From the NCBI GenBank assembly GCA_022561255.1, contig JADFRO010000137.1:1-7623 (forward strand): DNA of 7,623 nucleotides. The letters are read 5' to 3'. Positions within the stretch are counted from its first letter, which is position 1, and each line of letters starts with the position of its first letter. The notes beneath the pieces are model-generated. The model saw nothing but the letters and a program-made list of their open reading frames with translations. It ran no database searches and had not been told where the DNA came from. Positions 5,501-7,623 of this stretch are shown piece by piece. The translations under genes and the position numbers were made by a program. The DNA comes from Planctomycetota bacterium. GTDB lineage: Bacteria > Planctomycetota > Phycisphaerae > UBA1845.

Positions 5501-7623
5501 TAGCTTGTCCCAGGGTCGATCGAGATCGAACCCGATGTGGTTCGCCAGCGCGGATGCGAGAAGATAAAGTTGCGAACCGGGCGTCAGTTGACCCCAGCCG
5601 ACGATGGCACCTTGAGCGATGGACCGCGTTGGATGTACGACGATCGCGGAAGGACTCGCGCCCTTCTGAATGCCAACGCCCTCGCAAGCATCGCACCACC
5701 CGATTCGCGTGTTAAACGAAAAGTGATGCGGCGTCAGTTCGTCGTAGCCTTGGCCACACCGCTCGCAGGCGTGGTGCTGAGAGAATTGCCATTCTCGCGT
5801 GACCGCGCGCGTCGATTTCTTCTTCGACGATATTTTGTTGTCGCCTGGGTCGTCGGCGACGTGAGCGATCATGACGCCTTGGCCTACGGCCAGGGCCTGT
5901 TCGACGCTGTCGGCGATGCGTGACCGTTGCGTCTTGCGTACGATGATTCTGTCCACAACGAGCTCGACCTGATGCTGTCGCTTGGCGTCGACGTCCAGGT
6001 CTTCCTCGAGCGAGCACAGCACGCCGTCGACACGCGCCCTCGTGTAACCGTTGGCCCGCTCGCGTTGTAGAAGCTGCCCGAACGACTCGGTGGCCGTGGG
6101 TTCGATCGGAGCCAGAAGATTAAGACGGGTTCCTTCACCGATAGCGAGAATGCGTTCGACGATCTCGTCGCTCGTCTGCGTGCCGATGGGTATCGCGCAC
6201 TTCGGGCAATGGGGTTGCCCGATCCTGGTCCACAGCACGCGCATGTAGTCGTAAATCTCCGTGACGGTTCCGACGGTCGACCTCGGCGAACTGCTCGCGT
6301 TCTTCTGCTCGATGCAGATCGACGGTGAAAGCCCGTGAACGTGGTCGACCTTGGGCGGCTGCAACCGGCCTAGGAACTGCCGGGCGTAGGAACTAAGCGA
6401 CTCGACGTAGCGACGCTGACCCTCGGCGTACACCGTGTCGATGGCCAGGCTGCTCTTGCCGCTCCCGCTGGGACCGCAACAGACCGTCATTTTACCGCGA
6501 GGGATTTCGACCGTTATGTTTTTGAGATTGTGCTGCCTGGCCCCAACGACGGTGATGGCCTTCTTTTCTCGGGCGCGCCGTCTCGCCTTACCGTTGGTCG
6601 TTGTTGATTTCGTGCCGCGCGTTGAGGCTGCGCGTTTACCGTCGAGTAGCGCTCGAAGGACTACACCGGTGTACGATCGTTTGGAGCGAGCGACGGACTC
6701 CGGCGTTCCCGTGGCCAGGACGCGTCCACCGCCGGCGCCGCCTTCGGGTCCAAGGTCGATGATCCAATCGGCGGTCTTCACCACGTCCAGGTTGTGTTCG
6801 ATCACAACCACGGTGTTGCCCGCATCGACGAAACCGTGAAGAACGCTCAACAGTCGTTTGATGTCCGCAAAGTGCAGGCCGGTTGTCGGTTCGTCGAGGA
6901 TGTACAGCGTTCGCCCGGTGGACTTTTTGACGAGTTCGCGGGCGAGTTTGATCCTCTGCGCCTCTCCGCCGGAGAGCGTCGTCGAGGACTGTCCGATTTT
7001 CATGTAGTCCAGGCCGACGTCGTGAAGCGTCGTAAGCATCGCGGCGATCTTGGGAATGTTTCGGAAGAGCTCCAGCGCCTGCTGCACGTCCATGTTCAAG
7101 ACGTCGCTGATGCTCTTGCCCTTGTAGAGAATCTGTAGCGTCTCGCGGCTAAAGCGTTTGCCGCTGCAGACCGGACAAGTGACCCACACGTCGGCCAGCA
7201 GTTCCAGCTCCATCCTGTTGCTGCCGTTGCCCTCGCACGCTTCGCATCGACCACCTCCGGCTTTTCCGGTGGCGACGTTGAAGCTGAATCGCCCCGGTCG
7301 ATATCCACGGACTTTCGCGTCGGGTAGCCTGGCGTACAAAGCGCGGATTTCATCGAACACCTTGACGTAAGTGCCCGGATTGGATCGCGGTGTGCGACCG
7401 ATAGCCGTCTGATCGATGTCGACGATCTTGTCGAGATGCTCCGTACCCTCGATGCGGTCGTGATCGCCCGGATCGACCTTCTGGACCCCGTTGAGATCGC
7501 GTGCGAGAACCTCTCGAACGATGTCGTTGATCAGAGAGCTCTTGCCCGAACCGGATACGCCCGTAACACAGACGAATCGGCCCAGCGGAATCTCAACCGT
7601 AATGTTTTTCAGGCTGTTGTGTC
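2537..7623 (-). CDS. uvrA: Tandem-duplicated UvrA (excinuclease ABC subunit A) with C-terminal extension, 5' end cut
   Basis: 1694 residues are visible, numbered here from the His codon at 7621-7619; the N-terminus lies beyond the right edge. UvrA is the damage-sensing ABC-type ATPase of nucleotide excision repair; it normally works as a dimer of about 940-residue subunits that loads UvrB on lesions. This polypeptide holds the second half of copy 1 (1-326), a basic linker, a complete copy 2 (about 355-1345) and an extra C-terminal region (1346-1694). Three Walker A lysines are visible (27, 389, 1052), with three LSGGE signatures (216-220, 867-871, 1235-1239), three LDEPT Walker B motifs (Glu244, Glu894, Glu1263) and H-loop histidines 276, 926 and 1295. 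With the missing first half of copy 1 the full protein would be roughly 2300 residues. Both copies look catalytically intact where visible. The frame has no break. A GTG at 7360 is internal, since homology continues upstream of it. No SOS box can be judged because the promoter is off-window. Confidence 0.97.
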   Translation of the reverse strand, partial: HNSLKNITVEIPLGRFVCVTGVSGSGKSSLINDIVREVLARDLNGVQKVDPGDHDRIEGTEHLDKIVDIDQTAIGRTPRSNPGTYVKVFDEIRALYARLPDAKVRGYRPGRFSFNVATGKAGGGRCEACEGNGSNRMELELLADVWVTCPVCSGKRFSRETLQILYKGKSISDVLNMDVQQALELFRNIPKIAAMLTTLHDVGLDYMKIGQSSTTLSGGEAQRIKLARELVKKSTGRTLYILDEPTTGLHFADIKRLLSVLHGFVDAGNTVVVIEHNLDVVKTADWIIDLGPEGGAGGGRVLATGTPESVARSKRSYTGVVLRALLDGKRAASTRGTKSTTTNGKARRRAREKKAITVVGARQHNLKNITVEIPRGKMTVCCGPSGSGKSSLAIDTVYAEGQRRYVESLSSYARQFLGRLQPPKVDHVHGLSPSICIEQKNASSSPRSTVGTVTEIYDYMRVLWTRIGQPHCPKCAIPIGTQTSDEIVERILAIGEGTRLNLLAPIEPTATESFGQLLQRERANGYTRARVDGVLCSLEEDLDVDAKRQHQVELVVDRIIVRKTQRSRIADSVEQALAVGQGVMIAHVADDPGDNKISSKKKSTRAVTREWQFSQHHACERCGQGYDELTPHHFSFNTRIGWCDACEGVGIQKGASPSAIVVHPTRSIAQGAIVGWGQLTPGSQLYLLASALANHIGFDLDRPWDKLTETQQLEFLQGCGDQWIDLNPKNARSSRGNLKRTANAATPLPTGLRFQWRGFFPSIDRATRISRDYRRRLADLVTDVPCTACGGGRLQPEPAASRVGGATMHETCLRPLGRTLKWFGDLRLSPRERKIAGELLHEITSRLRFLVDVGLDYLSLHRTASTLSGGESQRIQLASQIGTGLTGVLYVLDEPTIGLHPRDNKRLIQALKRLRDLGNTLLLVEHDREVIDAADNVLDFGPGAGSFGGEVTAAASPSKLRSKRKSLTGRYLAGKEAISIPSNRRHVDRKEHALLMTRRDDEPSTDELERDGLQPAPWLIVYGAREHNLKEIDVAFPLGRFTCVTGVSGSGKSTLVNSVLYSALASRIHRARLVPGGHERITGIERIDKVINVDQAPIGNSPTSNPATYTGVFDAIRELYAKLPTSKVRGYTPNRFSFNRAGGRCEVCSGMGQRCIEMHFLPDVWIDCESCKGARYVAETLDVRYRGKSIADCLTMRITEAVELFSRVPKIRRMLRTLEDVGLGYLELGQAAPTLSGGEAQRVKLASELGRPSTGKTLYILDEPTTGLHFDDLKKLLRVLHRLVDLGNTVICIEHNLDVIKTADWVIDLGPEAGDAGGYVVAEGTPEHLITVRASRTGDSLRPVIQMGPLQPREVHDPAAEADAESGKPDAIDLGDHVKMPWELDGCKWHTVDHLDTTGNPVQWDPAVLRWLVDSIQDAGRFSETDWNHRTRIEIAAAKSQQWFCHFLTGHKELLEVSFRVPHLTFTQPKLASALNIKTLDERTDLPIYGQWSRVRVRHLKGVAGAWDDVRISLRDFKDVRKRDFRAFLKKAAAAYTGRVAAHKFKPELRAPWKANGEKWHLSQEAMSARQVARWQPAVLMSLIGRFKSIQRNLEFDWCHKTAIQIIDPTTRKRRGKIVTNMGRGLRVELFAQKNTLTPAQIDRLGEDTEIKSRPDGDLIIFWIRSLARCDTKQLRDVWRLCQTDPADERLRSA
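2573..2971 (-). repeat. Extension domain, protein repeat unit 2
   Basis: Residues 1551-1683. It begins APWKANGEKWH and carries WQPAVLMSL and EFDWCHKTAIQI, then MGRGLRVELF and GDLIIFWIRSLARC near the end. The spacing from KWH to the next Trp (13 residues) and from that Trp to DW (21 residues) is identical to unit 1, so the two units come from an in-frame duplication. Confidence 0.8.
2614..2630. repeat. AGCG tetranucleotide tract (about 4 copies) inside uvrA
   Basis: The plus strand shows AGCG repeated four times plus one base. It lies in the coding region for the last part of extension unit 2 (around RSLARC). A gain or loss of one unit would shift the frame about 25 codons before the stop and disturb the coupled downstream start. 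Confidence 0.6.
3014..3484 (-). repeat. Extension domain, protein repeat unit 1
   Basis: Residues 1380-1536 of the visible protein. It begins MPWELDGCKWH and carries WDPAVLRWL and ETDWNHRTRIEI, then LTGHKELLEVSF and a region with many Lys/Arg (VRVRHLKGV, LRDFKDVRKRDFRAFLKK). Its first 55 residues after the Met align without gaps to unit 2, with 20 identities by hand count. Confidence 0.8.
3587..6559 (-). other. UvrA copy 2, complete
   Basis: Domain segment of the uvrA gene, starting AITVVGARQHNLKNI like the true N-terminus of a stand-alone UvrA. Order: Walker A GPSGSGKSS (6475-6449), YAEGQRRYVESLSSYARQF, IEQKNASSSPRSTVGT (Q-loop region), CPKC (Cys472, Cys475), a UvrB-binding region at about 487-590 (GYTRARVDG, VELVVDRIIVR), the zinc module CERC/CDAC (Cys619, 622, 643, 646) with PHHFSFN between, an insertion region, CTAC (786, 789), LSGGESQR and LYVLDEPTIGLHPRDN. 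The second ATPase domain follows, with Walker A GVSGSGKST (4486-4460), VRGYTPNRFSFN, zinc Cys1145, 1148, 1168 and 1171, LSGGEAQR, LYILDEPTTGLHFDD and CIEHNLDVIKTADW. All parts needed for UvrB loading and damage recognition are present. The Pro in the first Walker A replaces the Leu of E. coli UvrA. Confidence 0.93.
6560..6643 (-). other. Basic linker between the two UvrA copies
   Basis: Residues 327-354 (starting DGKRAASTRG, ending RRRAREKK) join the end of copy 1 to the start of copy 2. Eleven of 28 residues are Lys or Arg, and the rest are mostly Ala, Gly, Ser and Thr, so it is probably a flexible tether that could also touch DNA. Confidence 0.8.
6644..7623 (-). other. UvrA copy 1, C-terminal ATPase half
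   Basis: Domain segment of the uvrA gene. It starts inside the second nucleotide-binding domain at HNSLKNITVEIPLGRF, close to the start of that domain in E. coli UvrA. It shows Walker A GVSGSGKSS (7561-7535), IDQTAIGRTPRSNP, VRGYRPGRFSFN, the zinc module with Cys126, Cys129, Cys149 and Cys152 (CEAC and CPVC), LSGGEAQR, LYILDEPTTGLH and VIEHNLD. The zinc loop has a few extra residues (NVATGKAGGG) before the first Cys pair compared with copy 2. This half is very close in layout to the C-terminal half of ordinary UvrA, ending with a conserved-looking TGVVLRALL. Confidence 0.93.

Noticed and set aside
6435..7138. Plus-strand open frames opposite uvrA
   Set aside because: They are antisense to highly conserved UvrA motifs and are explained by GC-rich codon structure.
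7358..7360. GTG as the start of uvrA
   Set aside because: The same frame stays open to the right edge and encodes Walker A GVSGSGKSS and other conserved UvrA sequence upstream of it.

Overview
The window reads as bacterial chromosome with dense coding on the minus strand and a moderately high GC content (by eye, not computed). A tandem (double-length) UvrA with a long C-terminal extension, next to an uncharacterised CBM9/DOMON-like protein and a B12-type radical SAM protein, suggests Planctomycetota or a related environmental lineage. That assignment is inference; no rRNA or other marker is present.

Layout, in minus-strand transcription order (right to left). (1) 7623 down to 2537: the C-terminal three quarters of a giant UvrA. 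The visible part holds the second half of a first UvrA copy (one ATPase domain with its zinc module), a 28-residue basic linker, a complete second UvrA copy (two ATPase domains, UvrB-binding region, zinc modules), and a 349-residue C-terminal extension that is not part of canonical UvrA. The extension contains a diverged tandem duplication. The start of the gene lies beyond the right edge. (2) 2540 to 1878: a 220-residue cytoplasmic-looking CBM9/DOMON-like protein whose ATG overlaps the uvrA stop codon (ATGA), so the two are almost certainly cotranscribed and translationally coupled. (3) 1877 to 1419: the only real intergenic gap. It holds a cluster of three hairpin-forming repeats, a weakly coding-like stretch on the plus strand, and a good ribosome binding site for the next gene. 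(4) 1418 to 1: a B12-binding-domain radical SAM protein, cut by the left edge after 472 residues.

The tandem UvrA would carry both halves of the UvrA damage-sensing dimer in one polypeptide. It probably acts with UvrB and UvrC in nucleotide excision repair, although no uvrB or uvrC is in view. The extension duplication and the coupled CBM9-like gene are the least explained parts of the window. The plus-strand open frames opposite uvrA and opposite the radical SAM gene are shadows of those genes.
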